This document shows, in pieces, positions 48,402 to 58,186 of a stretch of 64,000 nt of DNA. The notes under the pieces were generated by a model. The model was not told the DNA's origin. It ran no database searches and saw only the letters and a program-made list of their open reading frames with translations. Position numbers and translations under genes: made by a program. Positions within the stretch are counted from its first letter, which is position 1. The number at the start of each line of letters is the position of its first letter. Source of the stretch: Clostridia bacterium (GTDB lineage: Bacteria; Bacillota; Clostridia; TANB77; CAG-508); contig JAFXPH010000002.1 of the NCBI GenBank assembly GCA_017528085.1, forward strand, positions 271,071 through 335,070, given 5' to 3'.

Positions 48402-48938
48402 TTAATTTTCTATTATATATTTCCAGCCTGGTTGCCAAGCTTTTTTCTTACGCCAATCATTTTCGATTGCTTCTTCCCAAGATATGTGTTTTGTTATTAC
48501 TTCTAAAGCAAGTTGTGGTGCTCTGTGAGCAACTATTCCAACTTTTTTATTATCATAGTTTTCTTTTAAAAATTCTATAAAACTTCTTATTCTTTTTTCA
48601 ACATCTTTAAGTGATTCTCCATTAGGAAAAGGGTCTTCTATATGGTCTTCATATATAACTAAACTCTTATCTCCTCCATCAAAATCACCATAGTTACATT
48701 CTCTTAATCTACTATCTTGAATAGCATTAAAATCCGGCCATGCTAAGTGAGCTGATTCAATTGCTCTTACTAAATCAGATGTAAAAAGAACGTCAAATTT
48801 TAAATTAGTATTTTTACCTAAATTAACAGCTTGTTCTTTTCCAAGGTCATTTAGCTTAACTTGTTTCCATCCACTACATTTAGATTCTGCATTATCATAT
48901 GTAGTTCCATGAACAAAATACATTATTTCTATTGCCAT
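48402..48938 (-). CDS. Histidine phosphatase superfamily protein with an altered RHG motif
   Basis: 178 residues. The fold is that of phosphoglycerate-mutase-like histidine phosphatases: FVHGTTYDNAE near 8-18, TSDLVRAIESAHL near 53, the distal acidic residue region RECNYGDFDGGD, and the second His in VGIVAHRAPQLAL near 136. The usual RHG triad opening is VHG here, so the phospho-pocket arginine is replaced. The catalytic His remains. AGGAG precedes the ATG. Phosphatase activity is likely but not certain. Confidence 0.8.
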   Translation of the reverse strand: MAIEIMYFVHGTTYDNAESKCSGWKQVKLNDLGKEQAVNLGKNTNLKFDVLFTSDLVRAIESAHLAWPDFNAIQDSRLRECNYGDFDGGDKSLVIYEDHIEDPFPNGESLKDVEKRIRSFIEFLKENYDNKKVGIVAHRAPQLALEVITKHISWEEAIENDWRKKKAWQPGWKYIIEN

Positions 48939-48985
48939 TTTTGACTCCTAATACTTTATATTTTCTTTCATAACAGTTCTCCGTT

Positions 48986-49468
48986 TTATAAAATAAAATG
49001 TATTATTAATCCTGCTATCGTACAGATAATTAAACCTAACCCCTCTCCAATGAAAAATCCTTTAATGTGAAATAAGTAATTACGATATTCTTTTATCATG
49101 TCTTCTGTACCATTAAATACAAAACGTGTGTCATGACAAAACCAAATAATATCTAAAACTAAAACATCATATAAATTTACTATTGTCCAAAGTAGAAAGC
49201 CATATTTAAAGCTCTCCCAAAAAGTAGTATATCCATTTATATATCTTAGTACTGTGCAAAGTATTACTAAAAATATTATTGATGCACATACCTTTGCTCC
49301 AATCTTATTTTCATTAGATGGGATTTTATCCTTATATGATTCAAGAGTTTTAACTCTTTCTTGAATCTTGGGTGGGTAATTATATAATGTCTTAATTGGA
49401 TCTTTTGACATTATAAAAACCATTATTGTGAACAAAGCACATAAAATTATACTTTCAATTAATATCAT
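48986..49468 (-). CDS. Four-helix membrane protein of unknown function
   Basis: 160 residues. Hydrophobic helices near 3-20, 58-78, 88-110 and 140-158, with an amphipathic or short polar part containing WFCHDTRFVFNGTEDMI near 105-125. It overlaps the next gene upstream by 4 bp (ATGA type), so the two membrane proteins are translationally coupled. No family recognised. Confidence 0.7.
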   Translation of the reverse strand: MILIESIILCALFTIMVFIMSKDPIKTLYNYPPKIQERVKTLESYKDKIPSNENKIGAKVCASIIFLVILCTVLRYINGYTTFWESFKYGFLLWTIVNLYDVLVLDIIWFCHDTRFVFNGTEDMIKEYRNYLFHIKGFFIGEGLGLIICTIAGLIIHFIL

Positions 49469-49905
49469 TGTTCTTGCTCCTCATTACTTTTTTGTATTTT
49501 CTTTTTATTAGAATACAATCTAATTGCATTAAATAAAGATGGAATAGTTGCTACTAAAAGCATTCCTATTACCATAAAATCAAAATCAAGATTTGATACC
49601 CCAAATCGTTTTTGATAATTATAATTATCTATTGTAATCGGTATGAATCTTGCAATTATAATTAACTTTATAATAGTAATAACCATAGAATAACCAGTTC
49701 CGCCCTTAATATGGCCTATTGTTATTAAAAAGTCTATTACGATCATTGCCAATGCTATGACTGAAGGAAATATAAAAATAACTCCTAAAGCATTCCATCC
49801 TGTTGCACCTATACTTCCAAGTCCAACTAGTAATCCTAGGCCTGCTCCAAAAAAAGTAACTGCACTACAAATAATTGAAATAATTTTTGATACTTGTGAA
49901 TTCAT
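49465..49905 (-). CDS. Four-helix membrane protein of unknown function
   Basis: 146 residues with helices near 8-30, 38-62, 72-92 and 104-122 and a Lys/Glu tail (NKKKIQKSNEEQEQ). The first helix pair is glycine-rich (GAGLGLLVGLGSIGATG). It is coupled to the downstream membrane protein by a 4-bp overlap and is preceded by AAGGAG. Function unknown. Confidence 0.7.
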   Translation of the reverse strand: MNSQVSKIISIICSAVTFFGAGLGLLVGLGSIGATGWNALGVIFIFPSVIALAMIVIDFLITIGHIKGGTGYSMVITIIKLIIIARFIPITIDNYNYQKRFGVSNLDFDFMVIGMLLVATIPSLFNAIRLYSNKKKIQKSNEEQEQ

Positions 49906-49924
49906 TTTTCTTTCTCCTTTGTAT

Positions 49925-52232
49925 TTATTTTGATATTATTGTGTATTTTCCTTTATCTAATGTAAGAACCACTTTGTCTTCTTCGTAATTCTTATTTTCT
50001 ACATCCTCTCCATTTATTGATATTATATCTTCTTCCATCTTATCAACATAAATAATAGTCTTTTCTGGTACATTTATTTCATATGAAATGTGAGTATCTT
50101 CTTTATTTAAATCTACTTCTATATTTCCTTTTATTGTACTTACATTTGCTCTAATGCTAGTTAAATTTCCAAATTCTGGCTTAATTAATATTTCTTCATA
50201 TCCAGGTTTATATGGCATAATTCCTGCGAAGTATTTTGACATAATAACTAATGGTCCACCAGCCCAAGCATGATTTTTACTTCCATCTCTATAGTCCCAG
50301 TATTCCCATAAAGTAGAACTATATCCTACATTATTAATCATTGCATCATACTGAGTTTTCATTCTATCCTGTGCTTCAGAGAATTTTTTCACTTTACAAA
50401 ATGCTTCTAGAATATACTTTTCCATAAATACTGAGTTATCAGTATTATCTTTTATGGCTTCAAAAATATCTTCATATCTATCTTCATCTACTAATCCGAG
50501 ATAAAACTAAAATAGAATTTGCTCTTGCATCATACCCTTTAAATCCTTTTGCTCTATAAGCTGTTCCATCATAATATTTTTTCTCTATTCCATTTTTTAT
50601 GATATCTATTTTTTCGTTATAGTAATTTACGTCTTCTTCCTCACCTAACACATTTGCAATTTTTGACATGTAAGTTAAAGTAGAATAATACCATACATTT
50701 CCTGATAGTTTTCTATCTACTTTTCCTTGAGAGTCAAACCACTCCATGTTGTTATAATAAAATTCGCCAGTACCTCTTGTTAATCCATCATCTCCTATTT
50801 CCCAAAGCTCCATATACTTTTTAAAATGTGGATAAGCATTTTCTAATATTTCTTTATTTCCTGTATACAAGTAATATTTATATAAAGATTGTATTCCAAT
50901 TAGGTTTTGTACTGGTAATTGAAGATTTGCACAAAATGGTGGAACTACAGTAAGAAATGCATAACTATCTTGCCAGCTCACAAATGTATTTATAGATTTT
51001 TCATATAATGCATTTGCATTTGGATCTAAAGCATACATAGCTTCTTCCATCTCCAAACTTGCATCTGCTATCCATAAGGCTCTTTCTCTATCAGGGCAGT
51101 CCATATATGTGTCTCTCATATTAACAAGTAGTGTCACATCTGCCATAGCCCATAGTTTATTTAATGCCTCGTCATCTGATACAAATGAGCCTTCCATTTT
51201 TGTATCATAATGTGTATCTCTATATCCTAGTTTTAAAACTTTTACACCTTTAGGTATATAGAAGAAAATTCTATCCCCATTTATCCAACTAGGTGATTCA
51301 AATTCTTGTTTTCCTTCTTTTGTAAAATATGTTATTTTTCCATAGAATAGTTCATTATTAAAATCATGTATATTTGATACTAATATTACTTTCCCTTCTT
51401 CATCACTTTCTACTTCAAAATATGGGAAAAGTTGCTTGTTATATGGAAGTTCTAGTGCTAGAGTTATATCATCGTCAAATAATTTATTTTCGTATTCTTT
51501 TGAATTTTCAAATGGAATAATATCATCTGAATAGATAAAATCTGGTATATCTCTTGGAATTAAATCTCCGTATCTTTTTTCATAAACAGTACCCACCATT
51601 TTTGCATTTTTCCAACTTGAATCATCATACTCTGGTTTGTACCAATTAACTAATTCTTTTCTTGCATCATAAATAATGTTTTTTTCTGCAAGTCTTTTAT
51701 TAATCAATTCCTCATCTTTAATATAGGCAGGATTAATAATTACCTTCCAAGTTTCATCACTTAATATATCTTGGTCTCCAACTTTTCCTTGGAAAAGTAA
51801 TGCTCCTGTCCCTGTATCTACATGTGAAAAGCTAGATACTCCATAGTACCAAACGAGTATTGAAATATTGTTCTCACCTTTTTTTAGATAATCACTTACA
51901 TCTATTTCATCATAGTAAATACAATCTCGAACTTGTTTCTTTAATGCTCCGTCCCTTACTACAAGTTCTCCATTTATATACATAAAATATTTAGAATCTA
52001 CAGCAATTCTAAATTTAACATTCTCAATATCTTTTTTTGAGCTTACAAAAAAATCTTTTCTAAAGCATGCCCACATATTTGGTTCTGATTCTTCAGCCCA
52101 AATATAATTTGCAACCCAAGAAAAGCTTTCTTCTGAAGTTTCTTTTTCTTCATTATTAGCTTGATTTATAAAATAAAAAGTTAAACTTAATAATGTGATT
52201 ATTATGATTAAAAATAGCAATAATCTTTTCAT
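49925..52232 (-). pseudogene. Alpha-L-rhamnosidase-like (GH78) exported enzyme interrupted by a +1 frameshift
   Basis: About 770 residues when restored, starting at ATG 52232 (AAGGA upstream). Signal anchor (LLLFLIIIITLLSLTFYFI), N-terminal carbohydrate-binding sandwich (WACFRKDFFVSSKKDIENVKFRIAVDSKYFMYINGE), and the (alpha/alpha)6 barrel with MDCPDRERALWIADASLEMEEAMYA near 390 and GDDGLTRGTGEFYYNNMEWFD near 475, the GH78 catalytic region. Near 50498 TCT-CGG-ATT runs to a stop at 50484; skipping C gives TCT-GGA-TTA and continues LVDEDRYEDIFEAIKDNTDNSVFMEKYILEAF to the normal end at 49925. Same CGG-AT context as at 47433. Function: release of terminal rhamnose, inferred from family. Confidence 0.8.
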
Positions 52233-52316
52233 ATAATTCCTTATAAATAGCAATTATAAAACTCAATTACATTTTACTATATGGCTTAAATAAAAACAAT
52301 AAAATTAAAGCAACAA

Positions 52317-52344
52317 AAAAGACGAAATTTTCATTTCGTCTTTT
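52317..52344 (-). terminator. Terminator of the 52369 gene
   Basis: AAAAGACGAAAT / ATTTCGTCTTTT arms with a 4-base loop. Confidence 0.85.
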
Positions 52345-52368
52345 ATTATTTGACTTAACTATTATATT

Positions 52369-53556
52369 TTACCAACCAGTACCATAGTTTCTAATTTTGT
52401 ATTCTTCTTTTTCATCTGGTGTTAAAATTCCAAGTCTATGTACATTTGTTACCCATCCGTTTGCTTCGTTTATTTCTCCATTTGGGATAGTAAATATATT
52501 TGGATCAGCGCCTTCTGCTGGTTCAAAATCTATTGTAACCTCAAAAGCAAGTTCACCTTCTTTAATATCTAAGCTTTTTAAAGCTTCATTTTTTTCAATT
52601 TCTTCTGGAGTATAGATTTTATCTACAACAACTTTAGCACTAGCCATTTGGTCTCCATAATTATTCTTAAATACTTGAAATAATGCATGTTCAATTTTTT
52701 CTTCGTCATTTAGATTAGAATATTTAATTTCTGATGATTTATTATCTTCAGCTTCATAATCTTCTTTACTAGTTATAGATGTTATATCAAAGCTATCAGC
52801 TTCTTCGTTATATCTCATTACACCAAATCCATTGCTGTATTTAATCCATCCTGATTCTTTATCATATTCGCCAAAATTTTCTGTTAATTCTGATACATAT
52901 TTCTCATTTGAAGGTTTAACTTCATAATCAATTTCAAATGCATAATCATTTTCAGCTAAATCAACATATTCTAACATTTCTGAATCATCAGGGCAAACTT
53001 CTATTTTATTTATTTTTTTATCATTTATTTTATCAGCATAAACCATTTCAAAATAATCTTGAGTTGAATTTGTTATTTGTTTTTCAATCTCTTCGTTTGT
53101 TTTCAATTTTGAATTTGTTCTATCCACTTTACTTGCTGTTTGTTCTTCTGCTGTACCTGTAGCTTTTATATCCATAGTTCCTGTTGCATTTTTTTCAGCA
53201 GTAATACGGATGCTGTATTCTCCTGCTGGTAATTCAAATTCACGAGCATCAACAGCTGTAAATGTTTCTTCAAAAAGTACTTTTGTAGTAGCATCTATAT
53301 TTTTAGGTAATACTTCAATCTTTATTGAGCTTCCATCTGTTAAATTTGATCTTACTTCAAGTTTTTGTCCTTCTTGAATTGTTACATAACCCATTCCTGA
53401 TGCATCTTTTCCTGCTTTTTGAGCTACAACAGTAATATTTCCATTTGCATCATTCTCTACACCAAATATAGAACTAGAACGGAAATAAAACATTAACCCA
53501 CATATAATAGCTGCAATAATTACTAAGCAGATACATATTTTTACTTTTTTACTCAT
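52369..53556 (-). CDS. Membrane-anchored extracellular protein of unknown function
   Basis: 395 residues. One N-terminal helix (KICICLVIIAAIICGLMFYF near 5-24), a beta-rich domain of about 110 residues (VTIQEGQKLEVRS, YSIRITAEKNATGTMDIKATG), a charged linker, then a second alpha/beta domain. It has the architecture of an extracellular sensor or binding protein without a recognisable enzyme motif. Native codon use, single gene with its own terminator. Confidence 0.7.
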   Translation of the reverse strand: MSKKVKICICLVIIAAIICGLMFYFRSSSIFGVENDANGNITVVAQKAGKDASGMGYVTIQEGQKLEVRSNLTDGSSIKIEVLPKNIDATTKVLFEETFTAVDAREFELPAGEYSIRITAEKNATGTMDIKATGTAEEQTASKVDRTNSKLKTNEEIEKQITNSTQDYFEMVYADKINDKKINKIEVCPDDSEMLEYVDLAENDYAFEIDYEVKPSNEKYVSELTENFGEYDKESGWIKYSNGFGVMRYNEEADSFDITSITSKEDYEAEDNKSSEIKYSNLNDEEKIEHALFQVFKNNYGDQMASAKVVVDKIYTPEEIEKNEALKSLDIKEGELAFEVTIDFEPAEGADPNIFTIPNGEINEANGWVTNVHRLGILTPDEKEEYKIRNYGTGW

Positions 53557-53665
53557 TTTTATTTCTCCTCTCGAATATCTTTTCTTTATTTAATCACATT
53601 ATTAATTATTATTCAATTCTGTTGATATTTTTTTAACTATTACTTTAAATGTGCGGCCAAAAGAA

Positions 53666-53693
53666 AAAGACAGGTCTTAATTAACCTGTCTTT
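53666..53693 (-). terminator. Terminator of tRNA-Leu
   Basis: AAAGACAGGT / ACCTGTCTTT arms with T run directly after the tRNA on the minus strand. Confidence 0.85.
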
Positions 53694-53776
53694 TGGTGCG
53701 GTAGAGAGGACTTGAACCCCCACGGTCTCCCACTAGATCCTAAGTCTAGCGCGTCTACCAGTTCCGCCACTACCGC
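53694..53776 (-). tRNA. tRNA-Leu (UAG)
   Basis: 83 bases including encoded CCA. Acceptor stem GCGGTAG pairs with CTACCGC. The anticodon loop CTTAGGA gives anticodon TAG (reads CUN leucine codons). The T arm has GGGGGTTCAAGTCCTC, and a long variable arm fits class II tRNA-Leu. Confidence 0.95.
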
Positions 53777-53836
53777 GTGTCAATTCAATTGACAATATTA
53801 ATATTAACACAATCACTATTTGTTGTCAATATTTTT

Positions 53837-55054
53837 TTACTGGTATAAATCGTAAAAGTTTCTAAATTCATAGCCTTGCTCTCTAAAATAATCAATTACT
53901 TGTTGAAGTGTATCTGCAGTTACTTGTTTATCATTAGCATCATGCATAAGAACTATTGTTGTTGTATCATCGGCAGCTGAAGTAATTAAAGATGCAATTT
54001 GATCTTCTGATGTATTAGCTCCTGCCGCATCATTTGTAAGTGAACTCCAGTTTACTGTTCCTACTGCATTTGCTTCAAAGATTTCCTTTGCTTGAGCTTT
54101 TATATTATTATATTTTCCTCCTGAAGATCCACCTGGGAATCTAAATAAATATGAATTATATTCACTATTTCCTAATGCATTTTTTATTGCTTCTTCAGTT
54201 TTTAAATATTCTTCCCATGGTGTTTCTGGAGTTGCATAAACTGATGAATACTCATGAGTATAACTGTGATTTGCAATATAATGTCCTTCTTCATATGCTC
54301 TTTTTACAAGTTCTGGATGTTGTTCAACTCTTCTTCCTACAACAAAGAATGTTGCAGGAACGCTATTAGCTTTTAATGTATCTAGTATTTGTGGTGTTAT
54401 ACTTTCTGATGGTCCATCATCAAATGTTAGATAACATAATCTTTCTTCTTTATAATATAGATTCTTTATATCATCTTTAATATTTAAATTTTGTTTTGGT
54501 ACCTTACTAGTTCTTATTATTTCATGTGCAGAAAGTGATAAATGATTAGTTACCATTTCAGTTGTTTCTACAGCTACAACAGGTACATCTGGAACAGTTG
54601 TATTTGTTGTTTCATTTGTAGTTTCAGGTACTGTAGAAGGATTTTCTTCTGCCATACTACTTCTTTCAGGAAGTCTTGTTGGCATAACAATACTATAAAT
54701 GATTATAAAAATGGCCACAACAATCAATATAGCACCAATTGTTTTAGTATTAATGCCATTTCCATTTGAAAACTTATCCATTAAATTAAATCTTGGTTTA
54801 GTATCAGCTGTTGAAAATGCAAAGTTGTCCGTAGAAGAAAAACCTGTGTTAAAGTTATTGTTTGTACGAACAATATTTGTATAGTTATTTGCCTTATCTC
54901 TATTTTGATTAAATTTGTAAAGGTTAGCTTTATATTTAATCTTTCTAAAGAAATCTAAAGGCTTACTAAACTCAATCTTTGGAAATTGAAAAGATTTCTT
55001 TGGCTTATTAAATTCGTTATATACTTTATCGTTTTGATCGTCATTATATAACAT
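53837..55054 (-). CDS. Membrane-anchored polysaccharide deacetylase (NodB fold)
   Basis: 405 residues. A cytosolic N-terminus of about 100 residues, one membrane helix (TIGAILIVVAIFIIIYSIVM), a Thr/Pro linker, then the NodB domain: metal Asp in LTFDDGPSESITPQIL near 211-226, metal His pair in HYIANHSYTHEYSS near 260-273, RFPGGSSGGKY near 306 and the catalytic-base region VLMHDAND near 372. It removes acetyl groups from peptidoglycan N-acetylglucosamine or N-acetylmuramic acid, giving lysozyme resistance or spore-cortex-type changes. Type II membrane anchor places the enzyme outside. Confidence 0.9.
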   Translation of the reverse strand: MLYNDDQNDKVYNEFNKPKKSFQFPKIEFSKPLDFFRKIKYKANLYKFNQNRDKANNYTNIVRTNNNFNTGFSSTDNFAFSTADTKPRFNLMDKFSNGNGINTKTIGAILIVVAIFIIIYSIVMPTRLPERSSMAEENPSTVPETTNETTNTTVPDVPVVAVETTEMVTNHLSLSAHEIIRTSKVPKQNLNIKDDIKNLYYKEERLCYLTFDDGPSESITPQILDTLKANSVPATFFVVGRRVEQHPELVKRAYEEGHYIANHSYTHEYSSVYATPETPWEEYLKTEEAIKNALGNSEYNSYLFRFPGGSSGGKYNNIKAQAKEIFEANAVGTVNWSSLTNDAAGANTSEDQIASLITSAADDTTTIVLMHDANDKQVTADTLQQVIDYFREQGYEFRNFYDLYQ

Positions 55055-55127
55055 TTATTTTTCCCCTTCTATAAGCCTATTATATAATAATAATTCCTAA
55101 TTTCAAGTATAATACTTTAAAAAAAGT

Positions 55128-55151
55128 AAAAGGCACTATTAAAGTGCCTTT
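55128..55151 (-). terminator. Terminator of the P-type ATPase gene
   Basis: AAAAGGCACT / AGTGCCTTT arms with T run. Confidence 0.8.
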
Positions 55152-55155
55152 CATT

Positions 55156-57912
55156 TTATTTTTCATCTAATTTTGTTCCGTTTAATCTTAATAATTTGAA
55201 TATTTCAACTATTACTATTGGTGCAAATACTAAGCATACAACTTCTTCAATTTGTGACTTAGGAAGAAGTGCAATACTGAATATGTCTCTTAATGCAGGA
55301 ATTAGTAATACTGCAAACATAAATGATGCAGAAACTATAACTGCTAAGATAAGCATTCCATTGTTAAATGGATTTGATGCAAACATAGATTTTTTATTAT
55401 TTCTAATGTTAAATACATGTACAAGTTCTGATAAAGCTAGAACTGCAAATGCCATTGTTTGTCCAATCTTAATTCTTTCTGGAGCACTGTATCCTTCTGT
55501 TCCAAGTCCAAGTATAAATGCTATAAGTGTTAAAATACCTATCATAACACCTTGATAAACAATTCTCCATGTCATACCTTTAGTAAATATTCCTTTAGAA
55601 TTCTTTAAAGGTTTTCTTTTCATTACATCTTTTTCAGCAGGATCTACTGATAATGCTAAAGCTGGAAGTGAATCTGTTACTAAGTTAATCCAAAGGATTT
55701 GAACTGGTAGTAATGGCTCAAGCATTGAAATAAAATCATTTGGTATACCAAATTTTGTTGCAAGCCATGGAGTAATAAGTATAGCAATAAATAGTACTAT
55801 AATCTCACCAATATTACTTGATAGTAAGAATTGGATTGCTTTTAAAATATTATCATAAATTCTTCTACCCTCTTCAACTGCAGAAACTATAGTTGCAAAG
55901 TTATCATCTGTTAAAATAACATCTGCTGCTTCTTTTGATACATCAGTACCAACAATACCCATAGCACATCCAATATCTGCATTTTTAAGAGCTGGTGCAT
56001 CGTTAACACCATCACCTGTCATAGCAACAATTTCTCCATTTGCTTGCCAAGCTTTAACTATTCTTACTTTATGTTCTGGAGATACTCTAGCATAAACTGA
56101 AATATCTCTAACTCTTTCTTTTAATTCTTCGTCTGACATTTTTTCTAAGTCAGCACCTGTTATTGCTTCTTTTTCATCTTTTAAGATTCCAAGTGATTTA
56201 GCAATTGCTGTAGCAGTTACTTTGTGGTCACCAGTTATCATAACTGTTTTGATTCCAGCTGAAATACATCTTTTTACTGCTTCTCTAGCTTCATCTCTTG
56301 GTGGGTCAATCATAGCAACAAGTCCTACAAATGTAAGTCCTGATTCCATATCTTCCATTTCTTTATCTGTTGGGATATGATCTATCTCTTTATAAGCTAC
56401 AGCTAAAACTCTTAAAGCTTCTTTAGCTAATGATTCGTTTGTAGATAATATTTTTTGTTTATATTGATCTAAATCATTTCTGATTTCACCATTTTCCATA
56501 TAATTTGTGCAGCATTTTAATAGTTCATCTACACCACCTTTTGTGTAAACAATATATTTCCCATCTCTATATTCATTTACTGTTGTCATTAACTTTCTAT
56601 CTGAATCAAATGGAATTTCTTGTACTCTCTTGTGGTCTGCAAGAGTATTATATTCTTCGTCTGTTTCTAATTTATCTTTTACAACTAGATTATCGTAATC
56701 TAATTTATAAGCCATATCAATTAATGCTGTTTCAGTAGGATCTCCAGTTAGTGTTCCATCTGCTGCATGTTTTGTATCGTTACAAAGCATTAATCCTTCG
56801 ATTAATAGTTTTGATTCAGGAACTACATTTTTTACATTTTCTATATCTATAAGTTCTGAATTATAGAATAGTTTCATAACAGTCATTTTGTTTTGTGTTA
56901 ATGTTCCTGTCTTATCTGAACATATAACTGAAGCACTACCTAATGTTTCAACAGCAGGTAATTTCTTAACAATTGCATTTCTTTTAACCATTCTTTGTAC
57001 ACCAATTGCAAGAACAATTGTTGATACTGCAGCTAATCCTTCTGGGATTGCAGCAACAGCTAAAGAAACTGCTGACATAAACATATGAAGTGGTTCTTTA
57101 CCATATAAAGTTCCTACTACAAATATAATTACACATATGATAATTGCAACTATACCTAATGTTTTTCCTAAACTATTTAATTTAATTTGAAGTGGTGTAA
57201 CTGTATCTTCTGATTCATTAATCATTGTTGCAATTTTACCAACTTCTGTATTCATACCTGTTTCTACAACAATACCTTTTCCTCTACCATATGTAATTAA
57301 GCTAGATGAAAATAGTAGGTTTGTTCTATCACCGATACCAACTTCTTTTTCTTCAATCTTAGCTGCCATCTTATCTACTGAAGTTGATTCTCCAGTTAGT
57401 GCTGCTTCTTGAACTTTTAAGTTAATAGCTTCTGTTATTCTTAAGTCTGCTGGTATATAGTCACCAGTATCTAGAATAACAATATCACCAGGAACTAAAT
57501 CTGCAGATTGAATAACTTCTATTTTTCCATCTCTTAAAACTTTAGCAACATGGCTACTCATTTTTTGTAGAGCTTCTAGTGATTTTTCTGCCTTATTTTC
57601 TTGAGCAACACCTATAATTGCATTTGCTATAACAACAACCATAATTATGATTGTATCTGTTATACCTTCTCCTTCTTTTACTCCAATTATTCCAGATACA
57701 ACAGCTGCAATAATTAAAATAATAATCATGAAGTCTTTAAATTGCTCTAAGAATTTAACTAGTAAACTCTTTTTCTTCTTTGCTTTTAAAGCATTTTTAC
57801 CATAGATTTCACGTCTTTTTTCTACTTCTTCTGTAGTAAGACCTTTATCTAAGTCTGTTTTGATTTTTTCAACTGTTTCGTCAACAGTCAAATTATACCA
57901 ATTGTTTTCCAT
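55156..57912 (-). CDS. P-type cation ATPase (P2A, calcium/manganese type)
   Basis: 918 residues. Actuator loop ALTGESTSVDK near 170-180, phosphorylation site CSDKTGTLTQNKM near 335 (Asp), nucleotide domain KGGVDELLK, and GDGVNDAPALKNADIG near 630. The TM4 motif AAIPEGLAAVSTIVLAIGVQRM holds PEGL, the SERCA/PMR1 signature that points to Ca or Mn transport. The N-terminal cation-ATPase and C-terminal helix domains are complete. The Mn-sensing yybP-ykoY riboswitch directly upstream favours manganese export. Electrochemically it acts outward, lowering cytosolic metal. Confidence 0.94.
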   Translation of the reverse strand: MENNWYNLTVDETVEKIKTDLDKGLTTEEVEKRREIYGKNALKAKKKKSLLVKFLEQFKDFMIIILIIAAVVSGIIGVKEGEGITDTIIIMVVVIANAIIGVAQENKAEKSLEALQKMSSHVAKVLRDGKIEVIQSADLVPGDIVILDTGDYIPADLRITEAINLKVQEAALTGESTSVDKMAAKIEEKEVGIGDRTNLLFSSSLITYGRGKGIVVETGMNTEVGKIATMINESEDTVTPLQIKLNSLGKTLGIVAIIICVIIFVVGTLYGKEPLHMFMSAVSLAVAAIPEGLAAVSTIVLAIGVQRMVKRNAIVKKLPAVETLGSASVICSDKTGTLTQNKMTVMKLFYNSELIDIENVKNVVPESKLLIEGLMLCNDTKHAADGTLTGDPTETALIDMAYKLDYDNLVVKDKLETDEEYNTLADHKRVQEIPFDSDRKLMTTVNEYRDGKYIVYTKGGVDELLKCCTNYMENGEIRNDLDQYKQKILSTNESLAKEALRVLAVAYKEIDHIPTDKEMEDMESGLTFVGLVAMIDPPRDEAREAVKRCISAGIKTVMITGDHKVTATAIAKSLGILKDEKEAITGADLEKMSDEELKERVRDISVYARVSPEHKVRIVKAWQANGEIVAMTGDGVNDAPALKNADIGCAMGIVGTDVSKEAADVILTDDNFATIVSAVEEGRRIYDNILKAIQFLLSSNIGEIIVLFIAILITPWLATKFGIPNDFISMLEPLLPVQILWINLVTDSLPALALSVDPAEKDVMKRKPLKNSKGIFTKGMTWRIVYQGVMIGILTLIAFILGLGTEGYSAPERIKIGQTMAFAVLALSELVHVFNIRNNKKSMFASNPFNNGMLILAVIVSASFMFAVLLIPALRDIFSIALLPKSQIEEVVCLVFAPIVIVEIFKLLRLNGTKLDEK

Positions 57913-57936
57913 TTACTCCTCCATATTATGCAAAAT

Positions 57937-58078
57937 GAGACTTTTAAAGAGATATAAATTTTTTTAAGTTAAACATATCATCTCTTTAAAAGTCTCACTC
58001 CTTTTTTTAAAGGTTACTAACCAGGCTCTTTGCCGCGTTTGTTGATTAGTAATAATTAGCTACTCCCCTTTAAATATT
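57937..58078 (-). ncRNA. yybP-ykoY (manganese) riboswitch of the P-type ATPase
   Basis: On the minus strand AAAGGGGAGTAGC (58060-58073) and CAACAAACGCG match the conserved entry of the yybP-ykoY aptamer; GGAGTGAGACTTTT closes it. A second strong hairpin (arms 57937-57953 and 57980-57996, GAGACTTTTAAAGAGAT) uses the 3' strand of the aptamer, so the two folds exclude each other. Mn2+ binding should stabilise the aptamer and allow ATPase expression. Confidence 0.85.
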
Positions 58079-58094
58079 TAAAACTTGCATATAA

Positions 58095-58123
58095 ATTATA
58101 TATAAAACACATGCATTTTTCAA
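58095..58123 (-). promoter_or_regulatory. Promoter of the riboswitch / P-type ATPase transcript
   Basis: TTGAAA (58118-58123) and TATAAT (58095-58100), spacer 17 bp. Confidence 0.75.
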
Positions 58124-58146
58124 GTAATTTTTTCTTTTAAAATAAA

Positions 58147-58177
58147 AAAGTTAGCTTAAAATCTTTAAGCTAACTTT
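58147..58177 (-). terminator. Terminator of the ABC-2 transporter operon
   Basis: AAAGTTAGCTTAAA / TTTAAGCTAACTTT arms with an ATC loop. Confidence 0.88.
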
Positions 58178-58186
58178 CTTGTTAAT

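Noticed and set aside
55196..55555. 119-codon frame opposite the P-type ATPase
   Set aside because: Antisense shadow; no promoter or ribosome site.
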